In this document: in pieces, positions 44,379-55,339 of the stretch
Position numbering within the stretch: the stretch's first letter is position 1
Layout: the number at the start of each line of letters is the position of its first letter
Assembly: GCF_030247195.1 (NCBI RefSeq)
Contig: NC_080671.1
Coordinates: 210,832,361 to 210,896,360 of the forward strand
Length of the DNA: 64,000 bases
Direction of reading: 5' to 3'
Origin: Topomyia yanbarensis
Lineage: Eukaryota; Arthropoda; Insecta; Diptera; Culicidae
Notes under the pieces: generated by a model
What the model saw: the letters and a program-made list of their open reading frames with translations, nothing else
Told to the model about the DNA's origin: nothing
Database searches by the model: none
Translations under genes and position numbers: made by a program

Positions 44379-45285
44379 ACCAATTTAATGGAAAAGCGGA
44401 AAAATGACCTATAAAATAGAAATAAAAACGAATTATTGCTAATGCTCCTTAATAACATATATAAATTCTTCAATCAATTGTGTAGGGAAAACTAAAATTT
44501 TCCAAAGGGGTTATATATGTTGTGCTGAGTCAAAAAAAATCGAAAAACAAATTTTCGAATAGATTTGAAGTTCATACTCAATAGCGTTTACTCAAATTTC
44601 CAACGCGGATGAGAACTAAGCACTGAAATTTCAGCTCTTGATATCTCGCTACCTCTGAAGTGCATGCGTGCATAGTTCAAACTTTACTTCGACATCGACT
44701 TTTCCAAAAAATGACTTTCCAGTAGTAGCTTTGATCTGAATTATTATCTCTTATCCTAATTCCAAAGAACAAATAAAAATCTTTCGAAATCCGTTAGGAA
44801 AAAGGATTATCATTACTGAAATTTTCTTTTTCACGAAACTTTTCGATAACCTTCCGTCACTTCTATTAAAAAATTTCAAATACTTTATAATTTACATAAT
44901 CGTTAGGAACAGTTGTTTAAGAAGCTTTTGTGATATTGTGTAGGAAAAGCTGAAAATTTATTAATTTTCTCTATCTGCAACATATAAACCCTTAAGTATA
45001 CCAATTAATTTAGGATACCCTTTTAACATAAACTATCGCACAAATGGGAATAGGTTCGCCGAATTTTGGAAGAAGTTGATAAAATAACCCCTTGAAAACT
45101 ACTTAAAAATAGGTGTAGTTCAATGCAATTGAAAGAAAATATCCTCAGAAAATGGGATGTACCTATTACTGTGAATAATAAATACAGTAAAGACCCGTTT
45201 TTATCGTCTCCATGGTGTATTTTAGGCTGACAATAAAATCGCGACATTTTTTTACATTTTTTACAAAAGAAATGTATAGGATTCG
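44379..45285. other. No recognisable feature
   Basis: AT-rich, no coding frame, no visible repeat ends. Confidence 0.4.
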
Positions 45286-45480
45286 CTCAAACTTTGATAA
45301 CTTTTTCGAGGCCCGGAGGGCCGAGTCTCATATACCAATCGACTCAGCTCGACAAATTGAGACAATGTCTGTATGTGTGTATGTATGTATGTACAAAATG
45401 TCATGTAATTATCTCAGCAATGGCTGAACCGATCTTAATGAAATTAGTTTCAAATGAAAGGTTGAAACGTTGCCATTTGA
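45286..45480 (+). repeat. Uninterrupted dispersed repeat with (TGTA)n (empty site equivalent)
   Basis: GAGGCCCGGAGGGCCGAGTC, then ...CAATGTCTGTATGTGTGTATGTATGTATGTACAAAATG in outline, then CTCAGCAATGGCTGAACCGA and TTTCAAATGAAAGG. It contains in one piece what is split between 23461-23587 and 34594-34700 around the R1 element. Confidence 0.8.
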
Positions 45481-46235
45481 CACTATTATTTTTGATTTTC
45501 GATATGTTGTTTACTTTCTGAGATATGGACAATATTGTCTCACAAACTGCACATAAATAGAAAGCTTGTTAAAATACCTTTCTAACAAGCTATAGATTGT
45601 CTAAATCTGTGCACGAGTGGCGGAGATATTAAACATTTTGTATTTTTAGTCCTCGCTTACCAATTTCCACTAACTAAAAATGAGATTGTTTCATACAGAG
45701 TATTGCTTTACTGGTGTTTTAGGGGCAAAACTAAACCGATTTTGAATATCGGGGTATGAAAACACATCTACGTGATTCAAGGAATTCGATGTTGAGAACA
45801 TTTTGTGAATTACCTTTATAATAAACTATTTCTCAAAAATCAATATATAAGTTCATTTCGAAGACAAAATAATGTGTTGATAAAGAACCAGTGAGTTCTA
45901 GTATTTATCCCTTGGATTAGGCATTACGTTCAATCATGAGGTAAATGTTGGGTGGTATATCAATACACAGATCAACAAGTAATTCACCTAGTAATGAGAT
46001 AAAAGATTTCTCATATAATTATACACGTGGCGTCACCGAAAGCAACTGTATGTTTGAAGCCCAAAAATCTAACGAAAATTTAGCTCTTTTACAAGATTTA
46101 GGTTATACTGGCTATGGTGCAACAATTACTACCTACATTAATTATTGATAAGAATGAAAGAAATCAATATGTCATAATAATATACCTATTAAAATAATGT
46201 CACTGCATTAACCATCATTTGCCATTCCTCACACG
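45481..46235. other. No recognisable gene
   Basis: AT-rich sequence probably continuing the same dispersed repeat for some distance; no confident end. Confidence 0.35.
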
Positions 46236-46244
46236 CCCCCCCCC

Positions 46245-46282
<38 letters not shown>
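46236..46282. repeat. C-tract and (CT)n microsatellite
   Basis: C11 (46236-46246) followed by about 17 CT units. Confidence 0.95.
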
Positions 46283-46285
<3 letters not shown>

Positions 46286-46574
46286 ATCGCATCTATCTAG
46301 CTATTTCTGCATACATTTCTAAGTTGTGTGATAAGATCTTCTGCCAATCTGAAATATTTATTAATTGTAATTGCGAAGGTTTGAGAAAACAAAACTATTT
46401 TTTGTCTGATGCTACATCAACTCAACTTTAATTCAATTGCATTCAAAGCCTGTATCTACACTAAAATATCAGAAAAATATTTGGCTTAACTGAGTAATAT
46501 GAAATTTTGACGATGAAAATTTTCAAAAGAGACATTCCACGTGCGATATTTAAACTATTCGTATCTCTATTGAA

Positions 46575-48150
46575 TTTTGAATGAAATATATGCTCAAAGA
46601 CTGAAAGCTGAAGCCACCAGGATTGGACTTGCCATCAACGTTTCGAAGACAAAATACATGAGAGGAAGAGATTCTAGAGACGACAATGTGAACCTCCCAC
46701 CCGAGTTCGGATTGACGGTGACAAAATCGAGATGGTCGACGAATTCATGTATTTGGGCTCACTGGTAACCAGAGTTGCACGAAATCATGACTATCACCTT
46801 TTCATCAAAATGTACGTAAAACTTCGGTCACAAATCAAAATGATCGTCGTTTTTAGTTGAGAGAACTTGAGCAACCAAAACTTAGCATAGTGAGTGCCAG
46901 CAACAGTGACGAGGGAGAGTGAGAAAAAAAATGACGGCACGCAGCGCAGACAGCAGAGTCAAGTGAGCACACAATGCAAATTCTCCTCTTTCCGTTTTGT
47001 TTATCTCGCGCTGTTTTGTCTACCTCGTAAATTCAACAAGCGTAGTTTTATTCATTGAATTATCACCATATGATTCAATCACTAGACAGGATTTATTGAC
47101 CCATCTGCGCTTGCTTTATATTCGAACGAAAACAGTAATATACTGAAATTTAAACTTGAAAGATACGTATATGCTTTTTGACCTGGTTACCTGTAAACAT
47201 ATTTATCAAGAGATAGAGCACATTTTTAACTAACCAAACACATCAATATGACGAAAAAACTAAAATCTATTTGTTTTGTTTTCCTTGCATTTCAACTCTG
47301 CCTACTGCGATTGCGAATAAATAAAAGTCAGTTTTATATTATTAGGGAAGCCCATAAAATGCAACACGAATATTATATTATTAAATATTACATTGCTTTA
47401 GCATGTTCCATAGTCATACATCAAATGAATTTATGAATGCGCGTAATTCTATTACAGCTCTTATCCAAACGGCGAAGGAAATTGAAATACAATTTTTCTC
47501 GAACAATCTTTGCTTAGCAACCAAACCACTTTTAAATAGGTAATGTATTTGAACTGTAATATTGAATTCAAGGCTTGTACCGTGCAGAATTTAAAACTTC
47601 CCTTGCCGGACTTAATGACAATAATTTTCGAAACTGACTGTCATCGAGAGGTTTCAGTCAAGCTGAAACGAAACGAAGTGAGCAAAAAGACAGAACATTT
47701 TTCCGCAAAGGCACTCACGTAGTATGACTGACAGTATATGTTGCTATCTCAGTGTGAGAACTTACATGGAAAGAGAGTCGAATATGAGTACTTGCGACCG
47801 TGTAGGATGGTTTTCTGTTTACGGTTACCGAATGCAGCAAGGCTGGTAACCGACGATAATGATAACAGCAGAGAAATTCAGAGACGGATCTTGGCGGGAA
47901 ATCGTGCCTACTTTGGACTCCGGAGGATGCTGATTATCTACAAAACGCTGATTAGATCGGTGGTCCTCTACGGCCATGAGACCTGGACTATGCTCGTGGA
48001 GGACCAACGCGCCCTTGGAGTTTTCGAACGAAAGGTGTCGCGTACCATCTATGGTGGCGTGCAGATGGAAGATGGAACGTTGCGCAGGCAAATGAACCAT
48101 GAGTTGTATCAGCTGCACATTCGTTGTATTGGTACGAACTTTCATGAAAA
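46575..48150 (+). pseudogene. RTE-like endonuclease/RT relic, C-terminal part, split by insertion
   Basis: The left part (46575-46770) reads AEATRIGLAINVSKTKYMRG, then, after a frameshift near 46715, an EMVDEFMYLGSLVT block. The right part (47843-48150) resumes DDNDNSREIQRRILAGNRAY, LMIYKTLIRSVVLYGHETW-like text (YKTLIRSVVLYGHETWTML), VFERKVSRTIYGGVQMEDG. This order (fixed-strand KTKYM, YLGS, LYGxETW, FERKxLRxIYG) is characteristic of the C-terminal half of RTE-group-like retrotransposon polymerases common in arthropods. The catalytic half is absent. Clade assignment moderate. Confidence 0.75.
46771..47842. mobile_element. 1.07-kb hAT-like insertion in the RTE-like relic
   Basis: CTGGTAACC lies on each side (46762-46770 and 47843-47851). 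The ends AGAGTTGC... and ...GCAAGGC, with the shared C/CTG, give CAG(A/C)(G/C)TTGC-type inverted termini as in hAT elements. Removing the block restores the YLGSLVT-DDNDN reading of the polymerase. No transposase frame is visible. Confidence 0.75.
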
Positions 48151-48791
48151 ATAACGGACCAAAGACCAAAAATATCCAGGAAAAGAAGTCTCCCAAAGTA
48201 CCCACTCTCGATGGGGGATGCAACTACAATGTGTCTTCTAACTTGTCGTCGTCCATATCTGCATATACTGAGTAGTTTGAACCATTTCTTTTTCACAGTA
48301 TTGGTCTGTATAGGACTTATTTATCCATATTTCCTGCACGAGAATTCCGAACGAAACAATATGAAAGCTATAAGGATGAATGGAAAGAGACTGCATTGCA
48401 ATCAACTGAATGCACGGCTTTTATGCTATCGACATAGCCTAGACATTTCACACTATTTACTTCAATGCAAATAAAAATTTGCAAATATCTACCTATCTCA
48501 TTCACGAATCCCATTCTCCCTGTCGTTTTCTGTTCTAGGGGCTTAAGGGGAAACTTAATGGAATTGCGCGCGGGGCTTTGCCGATTTTTTAAAAATCGTA
48601 GGTAAAAAAATTCGAAAAAAGGAAAACATACAAAACTCGAGCATCGTCTAAGCTACATTTTAGTATTTTTTAAGTTGCGAAATTTGGTGTTTTGTTTGAA
48701 TGGTGTACCGGCAAAGCTTTGATTTTCAAATTTCTCTTATATTTCCTATGCAAGTACTACTTTTTATTTGTACATTTTGCCGCACATCAAA
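48151..48791. other. No recognisable feature
   Basis: Sequence downstream of the RTE-like relic; possibly its 3' untranslated region at first. No gene identified. Confidence 0.35.
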
Positions 48792-50283
48792 GGGGCCGTT
48801 CATAAACCACGTAGACTCATAGGGGGGGTCTGACAAAAGTCTACGTTTGTCTACGAGGGGGAGGGGGGGGGGTCTTTGAAAAAGTCTACGTAGACATTTA
48901 TTTTTTGTTATTCTCGTAATTTGTAATTTGTAATTTTATTGAGCACGATAACCTGTTAGTACAGACTTTGAATCAGGTCAAGGAAGTTATTACTAATTAT
49001 GAATGGGATTTAAAGAGAGTTGTATTCAAAATATCGGTCTATTCAGTATTTATGCAGAAACTTCAGAGCTAGTACACTATTGAGGTAACTACTCGTTAAG
49101 CGACCACTCAACCCAGAACCCACGATTTTTTTTTGGACAGCCTCACACGTTTTTGTTTCTTGCGTATATTTTGATATAGTTTTGATGTGGGAATAATACA
49201 AAATGACAGTTCCAAAGACGATCGCCAAAAATTCCTCTCGTCGGAAGATTTGACTGAAATCATCTGAAGCACCACTAGTTAGCAGACATGCATGGACCAT
49301 TAAATGCATGAACCATAAAAAGTTAAAAAATGTTCAAAGTTAAGCATTGTAACAACAAAACACCCGATTTTTAATAATAAGTAGATTAATTTTTTTTATT
49401 TTTATTCAATAATTTCGGTGGTTAAAGCAGTAGTTAAACTTCTACAACAAAGTGTTTACTCGAGTTAATCAGTTTCTCTTGCAATCATTTACACTGATTT
49501 CAAAATCTTTAAACACCCGTTAAATTTTACGTCTTGACCCTATGCAACTCCGTGCAAACCGGCTCTAATATATTTATCTTCGAAAATATTCGGAGTTAAA
49601 CTTTGATACTTTGTGATAATACTCTAAGGGGATACGGCTACTAATTACATAAGAAATATAAATATTTTTGGGAAGATTTAAATAGCTTCGTTCCCTTAAT
49701 CAAATAAGGCAATTTAGATTATCTTATTATCTTAGAAATATTGAAATTTGTTCATGAAAAGTGAAATTTGTGTGCATGTTTGGTTTATTATTTTAGTCTA
49801 GATGATAGTACACATCGACAGTATTAATTTGTAATTGTTTCTTATAATTTAACAATTTTGAATGCACCAGTGAGGCTCAAAAAGTTTTTAGCAATTCTGC
49901 ATTGTTGGTGTAGGTCGCACTTCGGCCAAAATTTAAGCTAGTTATAGCAATGTATCTTTTTACATTTTCCGCTACACAAACGTTGGAAAGCACCTTGAAT
50001 GGGTATTAATTGATTTGATCAATCATAGACAAAAAACCAATGTGAAAAATCTTTCTTTAATATTTAAAAAGCTTGAAATAAATCTGAACGCTTATTTTTA
50101 ATTGAACATTATAATGTGCTTCTTGCTAAATTCACATTTCCTGCGAATAAAAAAAATTAAAAGTCTACGTAGACTTTTGGCGGGGGGGGGAGGGGGGTTG
50201 GTAAAAGTCTACTAAGGTCTACTAGGGGGGAGGGGGGGTTAAAAATTCTCAAATTTTGGTCTACGTGGTTTATGAACGATCCC
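48792..50283. mobile_element. 1.49-kb TIR element, TTCATAAACCACGTAGAC family
   Basis: The ends GGGGCCGTTCATAAACCACG and (reverse-complement) GGGATCGTTCATAAACCACG both continue TAGAC. Subterminal regions on both sides are G-rich and repeat GTCTACG/AAAAGTCTAC. The interior is AT-rich with no transposase frame. A widespread insect TIR type; superfamily not assigned. Confidence 0.82.
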
Positions 50284-51364
50284 AAATCATATTTAGAAAA
50301 ATCATACTTGCGCCGCTGCGGATTAAAAATTTTACACTGCTGCCGTCATTTTACCCATGCTTGGTTGGTGTGCAAACGAAATGAAATCCCACGTGCTCCT
50401 GTTGATTTTTAAATTATTTTAAATTAAAGTCATTTCCCGCTAATCAGACCAGTTGACATTGATCATGTTATACATATGTATTTTGAATAAATTGAATTTT
50501 TACAGAAAATACTACAAATTTATGCAAGTTTTATTTTATCTTCGCGGAAGTCGCATTAGTGGTACACTAAACGAGCAGCCGCCGTTGCTCAAAGATGATT
50601 TCGATAGAGATAGAGTTTCTCAACGTGGTGCACTCGAGGCACTAGCATGACTGGCGCCGGAAGGTTATTTTTATGAATTAGAAATGTATGATGTAAATTT
50701 TGCAGTAATATAAAAAGCCTCCTAACTAAAATGCATTTAAACAGTGTTTTGTTAGAAATGCTACTTCTGCTTTACTACAAATAATCTATTAACTAAAATA
50801 AGTTTTGCAACTGAATTGATAAGGAATATGGATTTAATTTTATCATATGCAGTCTTCAGTTACCCGACGACGCGGATCATTGTTTATTTTACAACAGCAG
50901 GTAGATGGTTTTCGATAAAATGTCTCCAAAATGTAGATTGAAGTTTCTATAAACATTTTGTGCATAGATATTCTTATAACATGTTCTAGACCAACACAGC
51001 ACAAGTTAGTTGGTGCTTCAGGCATGTCTGACAGGTTCACAGTTTTTTGAAACTGTTTGTAATCTATGACTATGAATTAAACGTATGGAACGAATAAAAA
51101 TGCAATTAATATATTGAAAATAAATGTAATGAACTTATGTACATATTATAAATATGATTGAAGATAATGATGATATATGAAGAATGTAACAAAATACTGA
51201 CAATACACATCAGTTCCACACTAAATTTAGGAAGACAATGAAACTTTCGCCAGATTGTTTAGTTTTAGATATGTATTACCTTCGGGGAACTTTCTTCGTA
51301 TTTCTTGGTTATTGTATTGATGTTTGTGAATTCAAGGTTTAGGAGTTCATACATCAGATATCAG
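50284..51364. other. Spacer with a degenerate TTCCGG MITE
   Basis: Around 50535-50667, CGGAAGTCGCA, ACTAAACGAGCAGCCGC, GTGGTGCACTCGAG and CGCCGGAAGGTTA parallel the 124-bp MITE at 42162 and probably mark a diverged copy. Nothing else recognisable. Confidence 0.45.
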
Positions 51365-51524
51365 TTTGTCTTCACATATCGTCCTGAGTAGAAGCTAAAA
51401 ATCGACCCGCACAAGTGAAACAGTCAATTCTATCTACAAGCCGATCGGTGCCTATCGCACAAGCAGTTCATATCATATCAGTGCACAAACAATATTGTAT
51501 TGTTACCCCCGGCTGCGGAGTGAA

Positions 51525-51901
51525 ATGAGTTTGCCAAATGAAACAAAAGTGCGCGTGCCACGGGATAACACGATTTCGATCAACTTTAATAAAACTCTTG
51601 TTAGACCCACAGTTCAGGAAGTGGAGCAATTAGTTAAAGTTAAAATGGAGCTTAGATTCGCGTACATTCAGCTACATAACGTTAAAAACTGTGTTTTGAT
51701 CATGTTTAGAAGTTTAGCACAGGCGGAAAGCTTCATTGAAAAGAACAACATGCAACACGAGGTCGAGTTTAATAACACCAGAATCAAGATCCCGGTGCAT
51801 ATGGAAAACGACATGGTGGACGTACGTATCCATGATTTGGCCCCGCGCACTAAGAAAGATTACATCAAACAAATCATGTCGCAATATGGAGAAGTAGAAT
51901 C
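51525..51901 (+). pseudogene. ORF1 N-terminal part (RRM-like gag) of the ORF1-only element
   Basis: Begins MSLPNETKVRVPRDNTISIN at ATG 51525; the upstream in-frame ATG at 51495 is weaker because the GC-rich leader precedes it. Residues about 95-130 (MVDVRIHDLAPRTKKDYIKQ then IMSQYGEVES) look like the start of an RRM fold (beta1-alpha1), as in the RNA-binding gag proteins of several non-LTR clades. It is cut after VES by the TA-flanked insertion; across the insertion with one TA removed the reading continues as ITNDTW. Confidence 0.75.
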
Positions 51902-52028
51902 TACACTGATAATATAAATTCGTAAATATAATGAAATCGATCATACAATACACGAATTCATTCGTCGTTTTCTGCAACTAAGTATTTTCGTGCATTCTAA
52001 ATAGTAGGTTTCGTTCATTTCATGAACA

Positions 52029-53640
52029 AGAATGGCCGCTTGGTGAACGAAATCTTTCGTAAATTTTACACGTTTAATGTATACTGCACGAATGTTATCG
52101 TTGATAACGACATTATTTTTCGTGAATGAAACGAAATGTTTTGTTTATTTTAATAAACGTGTGTGTATATTACGAACGATTTCGTTGGTCGCACGAATTA
52201 ATTTCGTTTATCTTAGAAAAGTGTTCGTATTTATTATCCTCTTATTGTTTTCAGTCGATCTTTTGGGAACGATGTTTGACAACATAGATTTTTTTATTTA
52301 AAAACATCGATGTGGCCAAATCGATTTTATTGTGGTACGAAGAAATGGCCGCTTGATGAACGAAAGTTTTCTTAAATTTTACTTATTTAGTTTACATTGC
52401 ACGAATGTAATCGTTGATAACGACATTATTTTTCGTGAACGAAACGAAATGTTTCGTGTATTTTAATAAACGTTTATGTATATTGCAAACGATTTCGTTT
52501 GTCGCATTCGACGTTTTAGGATCAATGTTTGACAGCACCGATTTTTTATTAATTAAAAAGATCGATCTGGCAAATTCGATTCTATTTCAACCTGTTCAGC
52601 ATTATTGAGTACTAGAAAGATTGTGGTGTGAAGAAATGGACGCTTCATGAACAAAAGTTTTAGTAACTTTTACCTATCAAGTGTACATGGCACGAATGTT
52701 ATCGTTGATAACGACATTATTTTTCGTGAATGAAATGAAATCATTCGTTTATTTCAATAAATGTTTGTGTATATTACGAACAGAGCTGCAAATTTTCAAC
52801 AGTTTGTTTTGAACTTGAAGAAGGAAAAATTCTCAAATCATGCCCTGCTATGTTCAATTCGCAGTTGTTCGTTTCCATTATTCATTCAAACAGCCGACCT
52901 GCTCAATCATTTTCCATTCATTTTCAATTTCATTGACCCTGTGAATATCTCTTTACTGGGGTATTGACTAGGTTTTTCAAGCAAAACTACTCTGAACATA
53001 GTTCTTACTGTCCATGTAAGCTTGAAAACGCAAAACATGACGACATTTAACCTAAACTGGCCTCTACAGAGCAGATGACAGCTTTGGTTGGTGAATGAAA
53101 AAGCATCAATTTGAAATGAAGACGTACGATTCAGTTATGAAAATCCCGCCAACTTGAAAGTGAATGATTGAGGGAGGCTTTGAATTTGAATCATGGTTGG
53201 GTTTGATTGAACTGAAAGTTGGCATTTGAAAATGAAAATTTGCACCACTGATTACGAACGACTTCGTTGGTCGCACGAATTCATTTCGTTCATCTTAGAA
53301 AAGTTTTCGTATTTATTATCTTCTTATTTTTTCATTTGATCTTTTTGGATCGATGTTTGACAACACCGATTTTTTTAGTTAAAAAACAGATCTGGCAAAA
53401 TCGATTTTATTGTGATATGAAGAAATGGTCGCTTGATGAACGAAAGTTTTCGTGAATTTTACTTATTTAGTGTACATTGCACGAATGCTGTCGTTGAAAA
53501 CGACATTAATTTTCGTGAATGAAACGAAATGTTTTGTTTATTTTAATAAACGTCTATGTATATTACGAACAATCTCGTTGGTCGCACGAATTCATTTCGT
53601 TCATCTAAGAGAAGTTTTCGTATTTAATAGCATATTCTTT
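52029..53640. repeat. Tandem array, unit about 312 bp, 3.7 copies
   Basis: Unit starts (GAA(A)TGGNCGCTT) lie at 52029, 52341, 52631 and 53421. Spacings are 312, 290 and, after subtracting the 478-bp hAT MITE plus its duplication, 312 bp. Each unit contains GCACGAATGTTATCGTTGAT, AACGACATTATTTTTCGTGA and GTTGGTCGCACGAATT. Confidence 0.85.
52781..53250. mobile_element. 470-bp hAT-like MITE with perfect 8-bp TSD inside the tandem array
   Basis: Ends CAGAGCTGCAAATTTTC and (reverse-complement) CAGTGGTGCAAATTTTC; ATTACGAA at 52773-52780 and 53251-53258. Removing it restores the exact 312-bp repeat spacing. Confidence 0.92.
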
Positions 53641-54155
53641 TACATTGCTCCGGCAGAGAAAAACTCAAAATTATTCATGCAAAACCATCGAGCGATGGCT
53701 CAACTGAATCCGTACTGCTCCGGATTCTGGATCAACTAGAAGCGGACGAGGTTTAGAAAATCTTCCTAAAACCGGCGGACACGGAAACGGCTACTAAATA
53801 GCCAGATCGAGACCGTCGTGAACATCAACAATTATCTGACGTATAGCAACAATGAATCCATATTCTACCTCTATTGAAGTTCTGTTGACGTTGACGGTTC
53901 GACGAATGGTGCTCGTAAATATTGTAAAGATATTCGTATATAGCAGCGAACAATTCGTTTGCCGAACGAAGCTCTTTCGTAATAAGCCAACGAAAGTCGT
54001 TTCGTGGTTTTCACGAAAAACTCGTAATAAAAAATAAATGTGTTTCAATAGAACTACGAACGATTCATTATATGTACTAAAAGTTCGTATATTTTATGAA
54101 AATTATCTGTACGAAACTAATGCATAGCGATTTACGAATATATTCTATCAGTGTA

Positions 54156-54762
54156 TTACGAATGACACCTGGAGTATTTTTTCACCGGCATTCCCAACGG
54201 CGTTCGTATTGTGAAGATGCGAGTGACTAAACCAATACCTTCTTACATGACTATCGAATGCAAATCTCCGAAAGATGGAGTGACCTATAAGCAAACAACG
54301 CTTATCACATATCCCAGGCAGACACCAACATGCTGATTCTGTAACCATACAGCCCACTACGGAAAAACATGCGCGGAAGCAACTAATCAAAAGTAGTCTA
54401 CTACAGCCAACTCTAACAAGCAACCACCGACACCTTCAGATAAACCAAAAACAACGATCCAATTAACCAATAATGCAGGTACAACCACGACCACCGCTCG
54501 CAAACCAACAACTAGCATCGCCAATAAAGAAGAAAATACCGATGAAGACGGATTTACAACAGCGACCCGTAATAAAAAGAAACAAATAAGAACCTCTGAT
54601 CATGAACAGCAAGAAAGCAGTACCGATGACGACATAGACGGGAACGATAACGCGAGAGAAGGCAGACTGAATGACCCCCAAGCGACTTCACCGCCAAGGA
54701 AAAGGATTTCAACACGCAGCAGCAAACTGCGTCAACAAGATCTGGAAGACCGACATTCATAG
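54156..54762 (+). pseudogene. ORF1 C-terminal part (CCHC knuckle) of the ORF1-only element
   Basis: After a small frameshift near 54175 it reads FFTGIPNGVRIVKMRVTKP, IPSYMTIECKSPKDGVTYK and a zinc knuckle C-x-FCNHTAHYGKTC in which TGA (likely from CGA) occupies the x position. A second stop follows NQK near 54393. The tail is long, Thr/Asn/Lys-rich and charged, ending QDLEDRHS and TAG at 54760-54762. Nonsense changes suggest an old copy. Confidence 0.72.
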
Positions 54763-54835
54763 CATTTTTTTTTACTTATTGTAAAAAATTAAAAGACTCA
54801 CGGCTCAGTTGTGCTAACGCATTGAGCCGTTTCAA

Positions 54836-55339
54836 ATAAATCTGATCTGATATCTGATTTTTTTTTTTGTTATTCGAAGTGACCTGCAAAATGCTCTACG
54901 AAATTCTAAATCAAAATCATTTAAACAAACAAGTTGTAAGTATTGTTTTACTCTTTGAATCCTTTTCAAATCAAACACGGGGCTGGCACCTAATAATTTG
55001 ATCATATTGTTGGGTATTGAGCCCACATGAGGCGACTACTTATTACGGGCGTAGATAGCGGCTTGAAGTTGTGACCCAAAGAGCATGGAAGAAGACAAAA
55101 CAATAAAAATTTAAAAAAAAATTCTAACTAAGCAAGTGTGGTGAACCCGTTCACCAAAAATGAACTAGCGAGGCCGCCGACCTAGCAAAACGACCAAGGG
55201 CAACAGCATATGCAACCGCAACAGCAGTGAGAGCAGCCCAGGGAGGCCATACCAAGCACGAGCAGGACAAAGCAATAGGTCGCCAAAGAAAGCTAAGATT
55301 TCAGGTGTGTTACCCAAAAAGACCAGCCTAAAGTGACGA
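54836..55339. other. Unassigned spacer
   Basis: No coding frame or repeat ends recognised. Confidence 0.35.

Larger units (their letters stand above)
51902..54155. mobile_element. TA-flanked element made of 312-bp tandem repeats
   Basis: TIRs CACTGATAATATAAATTCGT and (reverse-complement) CACTGATAGAATATATTCGT, with TA at both outer edges (51902-51903, 54154-54155). The interior is mostly a tandem array with an ATGAACGAAAGTTTTCGT-type theme. Inserted in ORF1 of the HAL1-like element. No transposase. Confidence 0.8.
51365..54835 (+). mobile_element. ORF1-only (HAL1-like) non-LTR retrotransposon
   Basis: A short leader, one gag-like ORF (51525-51901 plus 54156-54762), then a roughly 70-bp 3' region with CAAATAAATCTGATCTGATATCTGA-type repeats ending in T-runs. 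No endonuclease or RT follows the ORF1 stop, so the element looks like a half-element mobilised in trans. The 5' boundary is approximate. Split by the 2254-bp element at 51902-54155. Confidence 0.6.

Noticed and set aside
51495..51917. Host RNA-binding (RRM) protein gene
   Set aside because: The frame continues after the inserted element into a CCHC knuckle and a retrotransposon-like 3' end, so it is a transposon ORF1.
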